Source of the DNA: an uncultured Verrucomicrobiales bacterium | GTDB lineage: Bacteria > Verrucomicrobiota > Verrucomicrobiia > Verrucomicrobiales > Akkermansiaceae | Direction: 5' to 3' | Length of the DNA stretch: 64,000 nt | Assembly (NCBI GenBank): GCA_937944055.1 | Contig: CALDZJ010000013.1 | Location: 1-64,000 of the forward strand | Shown: in pieces, positions 22,799 to 32,203 of the stretch | How positions within the stretch are numbered: position 1 is the stretch's first letter | Layout: each line of letters starts with the position of its first letter | Made by a program: the position numbers and the translations under genes | The notes under the pieces: generated by a model | What the model was told of the DNA's origin: nothing | The model's input: the letters and a program-made list of their open reading frames with translations, nothing else | Databases searched by the model: none

Positions 22799-24898
22799 TT
22801 ATTGTTCTGTCACTCGATAAAAACGGCGAATTGAGCCAAGAGGAATCGTCTCATCATCAATCGCGGTCGTTCCCGCTTGCCCGAGAATATTTTCATTTAA
22901 TAGATCCCAGTTCTCCAAATCGTCAGAAACCTCAAGGATGTAGGACGCCCCTTCAACCGAAGTCCAAACAATCGTGGCAGTGTCAGATCCGGTGGTGTAG
23001 AAAAGTCCCGTGATCACCGGAGAACCCGAATCTGGCGTGACCGCGGCCTCAATAAGATCGGCTCGGGAGAGGAGATACTCATCGCTCACAGCTACGCTAT
23101 GGATTTGCGCCTCATCAATGAAGCCAGAAAATTGGAAAGCGGACTGATCACCACCTCCCGAGTTCCCGAAGGTCATGATCGCGTCTGTTGCTGGAATGGC
23201 AACGTATGGAGTTGAGAAAACTTGCTCCCCGTTAATGAAGCCACGGATCGTATTACGATCAGTTCCGTCACCCACGATCGCAACATGAGTCCACATCTCA
23301 AGAGGCACACTCATGGTCGTTCCGTTATGATTTACAAGGGCCCCACCATTTACGAAGAGGTCAAGCCCATCAGGAATAAGAGAACCCGTAGCTCCGCGGA
23401 ATGACCAGTGATACTCATTACTCCCCTGCCACTTTAGCCAAAAACGCTCCCATTCAAGGGTTGGATTATTGTCAGCATCCCTCCAAACAAAGGCTTCTAA
23501 GGTCCATTGTTGACCGAGATTGAGATCGGAAGAACTAGGCGCTGAAAGCAGATTACTTCGCCCATCTTCTCGGCGGATTTGCACCGCTTGCCCCACAATA
23601 CCATCCACGTAAGTAACCCCATTTGCGTTGTCCGTGAGGTTATCCGCGGTGGACCCAGCGATCGCAGAATCAACGAGGTCATTTTCAAAACTCCACCTCG
23701 AAACCACTAAGGTCTCGGGCGAGTCATCGGGATTCGTGGGATCTAGCCCCAAAAGAACCTCGGAGCCATCATCAATTCCATCAAGGTCACTGTCAGAAAC
23801 GTTAGGATCTGTCCCAGGCTGCTCAGCATCAACAAAATCTAAATCTGGATTCTCGACACTATCGAGCAAGCCATCCCTGTCACTATCTCTCACGAGAGGG
23901 TCCGTTCCAGTGTCGCTGAGACCATTCCAGAGACCAGAATCCGTCTCAACCCCATCCAGCAATCCATCTCCATCTGTATCAGGATTAATCGGATCAGTTT
24001 CATTCGCGAATTCCGAGGCATCTGTCGCTCCATCAGAATCAAAATCGGAAGTCGCTGGGGCATCGTTTGGTCCTAAGACATCATCCATGCTGAGCAGAAG
24101 CGGCGGATCAAGCTCAGCCGCCGCATCGATCACTCTTTGCTCATAGGCGTCTGGGAGGCCATCAGCATCAGCATCACTGGCAGATAGCAGCGCCGCTCTT
24201 TCATCAATGTAAGCTTGGTCGACTGCTGAGTTATGGATCCGCAAATCATCCATCCGCCCGTTAAAGCGGAAGCCGCTATCAGCTCCAAGATCAGGAGAAA
24301 AGTCAGCAATTCCTAAGGGGGTATCTGTTTCCGGAAAAGTGATCGTAGGACCCGTAAAGATTGAAACCCCATCGATCCAGACTTCAGCCCCATCTAATGA
24401 GCTTGAAATTGCCACATGGTGCCAATTCCCATCAGCAAAATCGGTCGCCGGATCCGTATTAACATCGAGCACTTCACTCTGGCCTTGGCCTTCATCAGTT
24501 CCCTGAAACAAATTGAGGTCACCATTAAGAATGGCGAAATGAAAACTCAAGTCCGTTTGAATTCCCCATTTTACGAAAATTCGGTTCCACGTGTTCAAGC
24601 TGGAATTCATGATGTAGGCCTCCATTGTCCACTCCGACGTGATGTCGAGGTCCACAGAATCGGGAGCTACAAAAGAATTCCCATTAAAAGAAGCCGATAA
24701 ACCACCTGAGCCAGGAATCCCCGGCAAAAACATTGCGCTCTCATTTGGACTAGATCCCTGAACATAAGTGAGAACATCATTGAACACTCCCGAATCAGCG
24801 GAATCTTCCAAGGAATTTTCAAAATCCCACTGCGCCACAATCTCCGCAGACGCCATAGAAATGCATGAGAAAAGAGAGAAAAATGGAATTACTTTCAT
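22799..24898 (-). CDS. Secreted protein with two LamG domains and thrombospondin type-3-like Ca-binding repeats
   Basis: 699 aa. LamG modules at both ends, central 'DADADGLPDAYE...DTDGDGLLDGVETDSG...DSDRDGLLDSVE'. Confidence 0.85.
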   Translation of the reverse strand: MKVIPFFSLFSCISMASAEIVAQWDFENSLEDSADSGVFNDVLTYVQGSSPNESAMFLPGIPGSGGLSASFNGNSFVAPDSVDLDITSEWTMEAYIMNSSLNTWNRIFVKWGIQTDLSFHFAILNGDLNLFQGTDEGQGQSEVLDVNTDPATDFADGNWHHVAISSSLDGAEVWIDGVSIFTGPTITFPETDTPLGIADFSPDLGADSGFRFNGRMDDLRIHNSAVDQAYIDERAALLSASDADADGLPDAYEQRVIDAAAELDPPLLLSMDDVLGPNDAPATSDFDSDGATDASEFANETDPINPDTDGDGLLDGVETDSGLWNGLSDTGTDPLVRDSDRDGLLDSVENPDLDFVDAEQPGTDPNVSDSDLDGIDDGSEVLLGLDPTNPDDSPETLVVSRWSFENDLVDSAIAGSTADNLTDNANGVTYVDGIVGQAVQIRREDGRSNLLSAPSSSDLNLGQQWTLEAFVWRDADNNPTLEWERFWLKWQGSNEYHWSFRGATGSLIPDGLDLFVNGGALVNHNGTTMSVPLEMWTHVAIVGDGTDRNTIRGFINGEQVFSTPYVAIPATDAIMTFGNSGGGDQSAFQFSGFIDEAQIHSVAVSDEYLLSRADLIEAAVTPDSGSPVITGLFYTTGSDTATIVWTSVEGASYILEVSDDLENWDLLNENILGQAGTTAIDDETIPLGSIRRFYRVTEQ

Positions 24899-24942
24899 AT
24901 CTTTAAGAGAGCTTATTGACTTCTTTTTTACTGTTAAAAAAA

Positions 24943-25734
24943 TTATCGGCGCCGGCGAGCTAAGAACCCTACGACTGCCAGTGCCATGAGTGAAAAACTT
25001 GATGGTTCAGGAATTAATAAAAGCGCTCTTCCATCAACATAAGATTGGTCGACCGCTTCATCGTGAATGAGAACCTCGTCAAGCAATCCATGTAAACGGA
25101 GAGCATTGTTATCCCCTTCTCCGACCGGAAAATCTCCGATCCCCAGCCCTTGGTTGCTGGCGGGCAAGGCAATGGCCGCCCCACTCGCCACCACCTCGCC
25201 ATCCACCCAAGCGATGTGCCCTCCCGCAGGAGAGCTAGTCACGGCAACATGATGCCATTCCCCATCCGTTAGATTGGTGGGTGGCGCTGTATTGGCAAAG
25301 ACCACCTCAACGCCACCGCCCGTTCCTTCAAAAAGGCTCAAGTTTCCATTTCTTAGCGCAAAATGGTAGTCCTGCCCTCCGTTACCCCATTTTGTCACGA
25401 TTCTTTCCCACCCAGCATTCGGGTTAGAGATATTGATGAAGGCCTCGATCGTCCAATCACTGGTGATATTCAGATCGACCGAGCTCGGAGTGTCAAAAAA
25501 GCTCCCATCAAGAACCGCCGCTTGCCCAGAAATTCCAGGCGCGAAGGTCGCGGCCCCGTTCGCGGAGACCCCTTGGCGATAAGTAAGATCGTCGGCACTG
25601 ACTCCGGAGGCCGCCGTGTCATCGGCATTCCCCTCAAAAGAATATTGAGCGACGATTGCGGCCTCGGCCGTGGCTCCCAAAAGGCTCACAGCAAGTGCTG
25701 CTCTCCCTAACTTAGTGTATTCAAGTATTTTCAT
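24943..25734 (-). CDS. LamG domain PEP-CTERM protein
   Basis: Signal peptide; LamG module; C-terminus 'IPEPSSFSLMALAVVGFLARRRR'. Confidence 0.9.
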   Translation of the reverse strand: MKILEYTKLGRAALAVSLLGATAEAAIVAQYSFEGNADDTAASGVSADDLTYRQGVSANGAATFAPGISGQAAVLDGSFFDTPSSVDLNITSDWTIEAFINISNPNAGWERIVTKWGNGGQDYHFALRNGNLSLFEGTGGGVEVVFANTAPPTNLTDGEWHHVAVTSSPAGGHIAWVDGEVVASGAAIALPASNQGLGIGDFPVGEGDNNALRLHGLLDEVLIHDEAVDQSYVDGRALLLIPEPSSFSLMALAVVGFLARRRR

Positions 25735-26054
25735 CTTTTCTTTGTTCTAACGTTCATTGACTCAGTAAAGAGAAAGGGCCCCCCCTCGATAACTAAGCTT
25801 TCGTTACACAAAACTCCTTGTCTCAATCTGAGTCAACTGGAAAAAACGCTTTACCATGACTCGAGCAGCAAGCCGATTCTCAAGTCACCTCTCACTCATC
25901 AATTCTCCCCATTCGCACCCCCGATTTATCAAGAAAAAATGGGATCTGAAGCGAGGTCGAACGCCCTCTCGGGGCGTCGAATCTACTCTCAGTAAAAAAA
26001 CACCTAAGCGATTTCGCTCATTTAATAATAATTAAATACCCTCCCCAGCACCTG

Positions 26055-27485
26055 CTAATCTCTCGGCCGTCTCGGACGACTCAAATCAGGCTGATCTTTT
26101 TTCTTAAAGAATGCTTCCCTCTCCTCCGTCGTGGGCACTCCCTCAGGCGTTTTTGGAAAGAGCTCACCCTCTTCCATCTGCAAAAGGCTACGATCTGTGA
26201 ACGCACTCATCAAAGCCACCAAATCATCGATCTCTTGCTCCGTTAGGCCCAAGTCCCCCATATCCTCACGGTTCACCGTTTCTGGGTAATCAGTCCTACC
26301 CCAGCGCTCCGGCTCTAAATCACGCTTATTATAGAACTCCATCACCTCCCTCAGCGTTCCCACCGAACCATTATGAAAGTAAGGTGCAGTCAAAGCCACA
26401 TTCCTTAAAGTCGGCACCTTAAATTGCCCCAACTCTCCCGCCAAGCCCGTCACCCCACCCAATCCCGGATCCATTTCCCCGCGTGCAGGAACCCCTAAAT
26501 TATCATAACCTGAATCAGAAAGCAGCGGCTCTAACCAAGTCGAAGCCCCGACCAAATGACAAGAAGCACACGCCCCCTTTGTCTGAAAAACATCTAAGCC
26601 TCGGCGCTCCGCAAGACTTAAAGCAGATGGATCACCCGCCCAGTAATCATCAATCCGCGCATTAAAAGGCCGGAACACCGGCTCCCGTAAAAAGGCCACC
26701 AAAGCCGCATAGACCTTCTGCGTCACCTTCTCATCCGTCATCTGCTTAAAGCCCCCCACCTCCTTAGCGTAGCTCGCCCTTCTTAACTTTCCTGCCAGCT
26801 CAGACTCGTCAGCATTATTCATCTCATCTCGATCAAAAAACGGCTCTTTGACCTGCTCCAAAAGATCATGAGCTCTCCCATCTAGAAACAGCCCTCCCTC
26901 CACGATATACTCAACCTCTCCATTTTCATCGTAAGTATCCTCTAACTTCTGCGGAGGGATCAATGCTGCATACATTAAAGATGGGGCATTCCTCCGTCCC
27001 ACTCGCCCCTCCACGGCCCCCGGAGAGACTCGCCGCAAATCCGCAAAAGCAGTGCTAGGACGATGGCAGCTCGCACAACTTTGTCCCGCCGGAGTCGAAA
27101 GTGACTCATCCAAGAAAACCCTCTTCCCCAGCTCAGCCATCGACAACTCCCCACCCCTTAAAAACGGCACCATGAAAGCGAATAAAACCAAAACCCTCAT
27201 AACGCAAAACAAGGACCAAAGATCTAATTCAGAAAAAAACGATCGCCCCTTCATCACCGTCATGCCCCCACCTTCATCCCATTTATAGGCGCGAAGCAAG
27301 TCCCCTCTCAGCCCCCACCTTATTTCTCCCTTGTCTCCTCTCCTCCTCACTCCAAGATCATCGCTGATGAAAACTCTCCTCGCCTTCTTTCTCACCCTCT
27401 CCCTATCCGCAGCGAAAAGGCCCAATATCCTCTTCATTCTTGCCGATGACCTCAGCGTAAAAGACCTCTCCATTGAGGGATCCAC
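26055..27485 (-). CDS. Cytochrome c peroxidase / MauG-family di-heme protein
   Basis: Two CASCH heme motifs; 'FLDESLSTPAGQSCASCHRPSTAFAD', 'FKVPTLRNVALTAPYFHNGSVGTLREVM'. True start probably near 27200 (MRVLVLFAFMVPF), because the 5' end overlaps the divergent sulfatase. Confidence 0.85.
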   Translation of the reverse strand: MDPSMERSFTLRSSARMKRILGLFAADRERVRKKARRVFISDDLGVRRRGDKGEIRWGLRGDLLRAYKWDEGGGMTVMKGRSFFSELDLWSLFCVMRVLVLFAFMVPFLRGGELSMAELGKRVFLDESLSTPAGQSCASCHRPSTAFADLRRVSPGAVEGRVGRRNAPSLMYAALIPPQKLEDTYDENGEVEYIVEGGLFLDGRAHDLLEQVKEPFFDRDEMNNADESELAGKLRRASYAKEVGGFKQMTDEKVTQKVYAALVAFLREPVFRPFNARIDDYWAGDPSALSLAERRGLDVFQTKGACASCHLVGASTWLEPLLSDSGYDNLGVPARGEMDPGLGGVTGLAGELGQFKVPTLRNVALTAPYFHNGSVGTLREVMEFYNKRDLEPERWGRTDYPETVNREDMGDLGLTEQEIDDLVALMSAFTDRSLLQMEEGELFPKTPEGVPTTEEREAFFKKKDQPDLSRPRRPRD

Positions 27486-28905
27486 CTTTCATGAAACGCC
27501 CCACATCGATGCCCTCGCCAAATCCGGCATGCGCTTCACCAACGGCTACTCCACCAGCCAAGTCTGCTCCCCCTCACGCGCCTCCATCATGAGCGGCCAA
27601 TACCCCGCCCGCCTTGGCATCACCGACTGGATCGGCGCAGCCACCGGACTCGCCTGGAAACGGAATGACAAAATCCTCCCCCCAGAAAATGGAGATCGCC
27701 TCCCCGCCAAACTCACCACCCTCGCCGAAGCCCTAAAAGAAGGCGGTTATCGCACCTTCTTCGCCGGTAAATGGCACCTTGGTGGCAAGGGCTCCGCTCC
27801 TGAGGACCACGGATTTGAAATCAACAAAGGCGGCTACCACTCCGGCTCCCCACGCGGTGGATACTTCTCCCCCTATGATAATCCCGCCCTCACTGACGGA
27901 CCAAGCGGAGAAATCCTCCCCATCCGCCTCGCCCAAGAAACAGGCCAATTCATCGCCAAAGAATCCGAGCAGCCCTTCTTCGCCTTCCTCTCCTTCTACT
28001 CCGTCCACGGCCCCATCCAAACCTCCCCAGACCTCTGGGAAAAATACCGAAAAAAAGCCACCACCGCAGGCCTCGCCAGCGAGCGCTTTAAAATAGACCG
28101 CACCCTTCCGGTCCGCCAAATCCAAGACTGCCCCATCTATGGAGGCATGATGGAATCGATGGATGATGCCGTAGGACTCCTCACCGCCAAACTCCAAGAA
28201 CTCGGCCTCCACGAAAACACCATCATCGTCTTCACCTCCGACAACGGTGGAGTCTCATCGGGCGATGCCTTCGCCACCTCCTGCCTCCCCCTACGCGGCG
28301 GCAAAGGACGCCAATGGGAAGGCGGAATCCGCCAGCCCTACTACATCTCAGCCCCCGGCATCACCGCCCCGGGCTCCACCTCTCGCCAGCTCGCAACCGG
28401 CACCGACTTCTACCCCACCCTTCTAGACCTCGCCGGTCTTGAACTCCTTCCAGAACAGCACCCAGACGGCATCTCACTCCTCCCCGCCCTCAAAGGAAAA
28501 ACCAGCCCGCGCACCCTCTACTGGCACTACCCACACTACGGAAACCAAGGCGGCGAGCCCAGCAGCATCATTCGCGAAGGGGATTTCAAACTCATCCGCT
28601 ACTACGAAAGCGGCCACGAAGAACTCTACAACATCACAAAAGACATCGGCGAACAAAGCGACCTCGCCAGCACCCAGCCCCAACTCCTCAAAACCCTCTC
28701 CGCAAAACTCAGCAAACACCTCAGCGAGATCGGCGCAAAGATCCCCCAACCAGATCCACGGTTCAACCCCCAGAGAAAAAAAGCGACCCTCGCAGCCTAC
28801 CACAGCACCCTCAAAGACAGACTCGAGAAGCAACACGCCAACTTCCTAAAACCCGACTACCAGCCCAACAAAACCTGGTGGGACTCCCTACAGAGCAAAG
28901 ACTAA
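27367..28905 (+). CDS. Arylsulfatase-type sulfatase (Cys-type)
   Basis: 'RPNILFILADDL', CSPSRAS (formylglycine CxPxR), 'FFAGKWHLGG', 'TIIVFTSDNGG'. Confidence 0.92.
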   Translation: MKTLLAFFLTLSLSAAKRPNILFILADDLSVKDLSIEGSTFHETPHIDALAKSGMRFTNGYSTSQVCSPSRASIMSGQYPARLGITDWIGAATGLAWKRNDKILPPENGDRLPAKLTTLAEALKEGGYRTFFAGKWHLGGKGSAPEDHGFEINKGGYHSGSPRGGYFSPYDNPALTDGPSGEILPIRLAQETGQFIAKESEQPFFAFLSFYSVHGPIQTSPDLWEKYRKKATTAGLASERFKIDRTLPVRQIQDCPIYGGMMESMDDAVGLLTAKLQELGLHENTIIVFTSDNGGVSSGDAFATSCLPLRGGKGRQWEGGIRQPYYISAPGITAPGSTSRQLATGTDFYPTLLDLAGLELLPEQHPDGISLLPALKGKTSPRTLYWHYPHYGNQGGEPSSIIREGDFKLIRYYESGHEELYNITKDIGEQSDLASTQPQLLKTLSAKLSKHLSEIGAKIPQPDPRFNPQRKKATLAAYHSTLKDRLEKQHANFLKPDYQPNKTWWDSLQSKD

Positions 28906-28915
28906 AAACACCCCC

Positions 28916-29221
28916 CTAAGCAATCACCGCAATCCTCCCCGCCACCTCCTGCGCCATCCCCTCCTGCGTGCGAATGTAAATCTCCTGCAACCCCTTCTCA
29001 GACTGCATCACCGCCTTAACCCCACCCGACACCTCACGTTGAATCCGCACCGCCCCCGTCGCAGCACCCTTCCCCAACGATTTACCCCCATAAGATCTTC
29101 CAATAATCACCCCCACCACCCCCTCCATCGCCTCAATCTTCTTGATCAAGACCCGGCACTCCTTCGAAGTTGATTGATGGCGTCCGCGAGATGGCATGGC
29201 TAGATCCGTGATCAAAAACAA
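28916..29221 (-). CDS. Small conserved protein, possibly DUF2103-like
   Basis: 'GVVGVIIGRSYGGKS...GAVRIQREVSGGVKAVMQSEKGLQEIYIRTQE' resembles DUF2103; weak call. Start possibly at MPSRGRHQS. Confidence 0.45.
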   Translation of the reverse strand: MFLITDLAMPSRGRHQSTSKECRVLIKKIEAMEGVVGVIIGRSYGGKSLGKGAATGAVRIQREVSGGVKAVMQSEKGLQEIYIRTQEGMAQEVAGRIAVIA

Positions 29222-29344
29222 AGAACCCCAAGGAACAAGCCGAAATTAACATTTAAAAAAACCTCGAATAAAGCACCTCGCCTTTTCGAGACCGCTCTCT
29301 CATACACCAGCCCCTCCCATCTCAAAAAAAAGCTCATCCTCTCC

Positions 29345-30613
29345 ATGAAATCCCTCCTCACCCTCCTCTTCTCCTTGCTCTGCCAACTCCCCGCCCTAGC
29401 TCGAGAATACTCCCCCGAGCTTGCCCAAAAAACCTTCCTCCACGTCTGGAACAAGGTAAACAACTCATTCTACGAAGAATCCTTTAACGGCATCGACTGG
29501 CAGTCCGTAAAGTCAAACTACGCCGGAAAAGTCACCAAAGCACAATCTTGGCCAGAACTCCGCAGCACTCTTAACCAGATGCTAGGCGAGCTCAAACTCA
29601 GCCACTTCGGAATCTCAAAAAACCTCAGCCAAGCAAGTGACGAAGCTCCAACCCACGGAAACTACCTCGGACTAGAACTCCGCCTCATCGACCAAAAGGC
29701 CCTCATCTTTCAAATCGAAAAAAACTCTCCCGCAGCCCTCGCTGGCCTCACACCCGGAATGATTCTAAGCCACTTTGAAGGACAGCCCATGGCTCAGCTC
29801 ATCGCCGAGCTCGAACTCACCCCACAGTCCACCCCCCTGAATCGACTCACCGCCACCCGCGCCCTCCTCACAAAACTTAGCAGCCCAGAAGACGGCAAAA
29901 CCACCCTAAAAACCACCCACTCCCGGAAGATCTTCGACTTCCCACCAGACTTCTACCAAGGAGAACACGGCCGCATGGGAAGCGAAGAACACATCCCCTT
30001 CTCTTTTGAAACACGCCTCGTCGGACAAGAGCAAAAAATCCGCCTCATCACCTTCGACATCTTCCTCCCTCAGCTCATGCTCCGCCTGAACCAAGCCATC
30101 GCGCAGGCCGTAAATGAAAAAGCCCACGGCATCATCATCGACCTCCGCGGCAACCCCGGCGGCCTCGGCATCATGGCCACCGGAATCATCGGCCGCCTCA
30201 TCGACCAAGAACTCGACCTAGGCGACATGAACAACACCTCAGGAAACTTCCCCTTCCACGCCTTCCCACAAGACGGAGCCTACCTCGGCCCCCTCGCCGT
30301 CCTGATCGACTCCTTCTCTGCCTCCACCTCAGAAATCTTCTCCGCCGCCCTTCAAGAACACAAACGCGCCCGCCTCTTCGGCCGCCCCACCACCGGAGCC
30401 GTCCTGCCCTCCTTCATTGAGAAACTGCCCAATGGAGACATCTTTCAATACGCCATCGGAGACTTCGTCACCAGCCTCCACAAGACCCGCCTCGAGGGAA
30501 AAGGCGTCACTCCAGATGAACTCATCCCTCTCGATCCCGCCAAACTCCGCGCAGGAATTGACCCAGATCTCCAAGCCGCCCTCAAGTGGCTCAAAAAACA
30601 ACCCAAACAATAA
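29345..30613 (+). CDS. S41 family (C-terminal processing-like) peptidase with PDZ region
   Basis: 'IIIDLRGNPGGLG', 'LIDSFSASTSEIFSAALQEHKRARLFGRPTTGA'; signal peptide. Confidence 0.85.
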   Translation: MKSLLTLLFSLLCQLPALAREYSPELAQKTFLHVWNKVNNSFYEESFNGIDWQSVKSNYAGKVTKAQSWPELRSTLNQMLGELKLSHFGISKNLSQASDEAPTHGNYLGLELRLIDQKALIFQIEKNSPAALAGLTPGMILSHFEGQPMAQLIAELELTPQSTPLNRLTATRALLTKLSSPEDGKTTLKTTHSRKIFDFPPDFYQGEHGRMGSEEHIPFSFETRLVGQEQKIRLITFDIFLPQLMLRLNQAIAQAVNEKAHGIIIDLRGNPGGLGIMATGIIGRLIDQELDLGDMNNTSGNFPFHAFPQDGAYLGPLAVLIDSFSASTSEIFSAALQEHKRARLFGRPTTGAVLPSFIEKLPNGDIFQYAIGDFVTSLHKTRLEGKGVTPDELIPLDPAKLRAGIDPDLQAALKWLKKQPKQ

Positions 30614-30616
30614 ACT

Positions 30617-31363
30617 ATGAAAAAACAAAAACTCATCACCCTCACCCTCGCCCTCGCCCTCACCCTCACCAGCAGCGCCTTCGCGAGAAAACCTACCCCC
30701 GCCATCGCCCCCGCCGCCAAGGCCATCCTAGAAGAAGCCATCACCGCAACCGGTGGCCGTGAAGCGATGGCTAAGATCAAGACCCGCCGTCTCAAAGGGA
30801 AAATGAGCATGCTCGCCCAAGGAATGGAAATGCAACTCACCCTCACCCAAAAAACCCCCGGGAAATCATACTCAAAGATGGAAATCCCGAACGTCATGAC
30901 CGTCGAGCAAGGATACGATGGCGAAAAAGGATGGTCCAAGGACAGCATCCAAGGATCACGGGAGCTCCAAGGCGCCGAGCTCGACCAAGCCAAGGAAACC
31001 TCTGCCCTCTTCCCAGAACTCGTCATCATGGATCAGCTCCTTTCCGCCGCAATCCTCCCCGACGTCGAAGAAGATGGTAAAACCCTTAAAGTCATCCAAG
31101 TCACCTCAAAGGACGCCCCAGCCAAAACTCTCTACTTCGACTCCGAGACAAAACTCCTCAGCAAAATGACGTCCAAATTTGTCACCGGGCCCGATGCCGC
31201 CATGGAAATCACCGTATCCAGTAGCGATTACCAAGAAAAAGACGGCGTCAAATTCCCAAGCAGCTCAACCATGACTGTAATGGGACAAGAAATGAAAATC
31301 ACCTTCTCCGAAGTCGAACACAACATCGAAGTCGATGATGAGATCTTCAAAATGAAAAAATAA
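30617..31363 (+). CDS. Secreted protein, LolA/outer-membrane lipoprotein-sorting-like
   Basis: Signal peptide with Leu/Thr/Ala repeat; 'ATGGREAMAKIKTRRLKGKMSM...YFDSETKLLSKM' pattern. Confidence 0.5.
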   Translation: MKKQKLITLTLALALTLTSSAFARKPTPAIAPAAKAILEEAITATGGREAMAKIKTRRLKGKMSMLAQGMEMQLTLTQKTPGKSYSKMEIPNVMTVEQGYDGEKGWSKDSIQGSRELQGAELDQAKETSALFPELVIMDQLLSAAILPDVEEDGKTLKVIQVTSKDAPAKTLYFDSETKLLSKMTSKFVTGPDAAMEITVSSSDYQEKDGVKFPSSSTMTVMGQEMKITFSEVEHNIEVDDEIFKMKK

Positions 31364-31450
31364 ACCTGAAATTCTCCTCAAAAAATACTGGTCAATTCTC
31401 CCCACAGGAGTAGCTTTAATGACACTCAAATTAACAACAACAGCCGATTT

Positions 31451-32134
31451 ATGTCCAAACCAAATCACTTCACACAACTCGCACTAGCCTCCCTTGGCTG
31501 TCAGCTAGCCTCAGCAACCGTCATCACCTTCGGCTTTGATACCGTGGGTGACACCGAGGGCTTCACCACTCAGCCCTCTCCCGCCAATGCCGTAGTCACT
31601 GACTTCACCGCCGCTCTCGGGATCGACTCGATCACCGGCGTCTTAACTTCTTCAGACATCAGCATTGATCCCCAGATTAACGGGCCATCCGTCGCCCTGC
31701 CTGCCGGCGAAGTCTGGAGCAGCATCTCTTTCCGCTTCCGCCACCTCGATGGGAACCCGCAAGACGGGGCAGCCTCAACCACCTATAATCCTAACGGAAC
31801 GATCCTTTTCTTCAATGGATCCCTAAGCAACCTCGGAACCGCTGCGATCACCACCAGGACAGCGAATGGCAGCGGCCCCTTCGCCGGTGATGTCTACCAA
31901 CTCACAGTGACCTCTCAGGCCGATAATTGGCAGCTCGCCACCCTCGATCTCTCTAATGCCCCAGTTCTCAATAGCGGAGACATCACCTCATTTCGCTTCG
32001 ACCCGATCGGAAACAATGCCAACGGTAACTTCGAGGTCGACTTTGTGGAATTCACCGCAGTTCCCGAGCCGAGCTCAGCACTCCTCGCTGCACTCGCCAG
32101 CCTCAGTCTCCTTGCGCGCCGCCGTAATAAGTAA
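31451..32134 (+). CDS. PEP-CTERM sorting domain-containing protein
   Basis: C-terminus 'VPEPSSALLAALASLSLLARRRNK'. Confidence 0.88.
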   Translation: MSKPNHFTQLALASLGCQLASATVITFGFDTVGDTEGFTTQPSPANAVVTDFTAALGIDSITGVLTSSDISIDPQINGPSVALPAGEVWSSISFRFRHLDGNPQDGAASTTYNPNGTILFFNGSLSNLGTAAITTRTANGSGPFAGDVYQLTVTSQADNWQLATLDLSNAPVLNSGDITSFRFDPIGNNANGNFEVDFVEFTAVPEPSSALLAALASLSLLARRRNK

Positions 32135-32152
32135 GGCCTCCCTAGAAATCTC

Positions 32153-32184
32153 CCCCATCAGGCAGCTCGCCTGATGGGGTTTTT
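32153..32184 (+). terminator. Rho-independent terminator
   Basis: CCCCATCAGGC-AGCTC-GCCTGATGGGG followed by TTTTT. Confidence 0.85.
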
Positions 32185-32203
32185 CTTCGCTTTTCACCCC
32201 CCT

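Noticed and set aside
25952-25981. CG-rich hairpin GAACGCCCTCTCGGGGCGTC as terminator
   Set aside because: No adjacent T-run on either strand at the right distance; left unassigned.
25857-26036. 59-aa plus-strand ORF MTRAASRFSSHLSLINSPHSHPRFIKKKWDLKRGRTPSRG...
   Set aside because: Basic, Ser-rich, no recognisable family; lies in the likely promoter/leader region of the LamG PEP-CTERM gene. Not supportable as a CDS.
30445-31029. 194-aa minus-strand ORF
   Set aside because: Antisense to the S41 peptidase and the following CDS; no recognisable motif.
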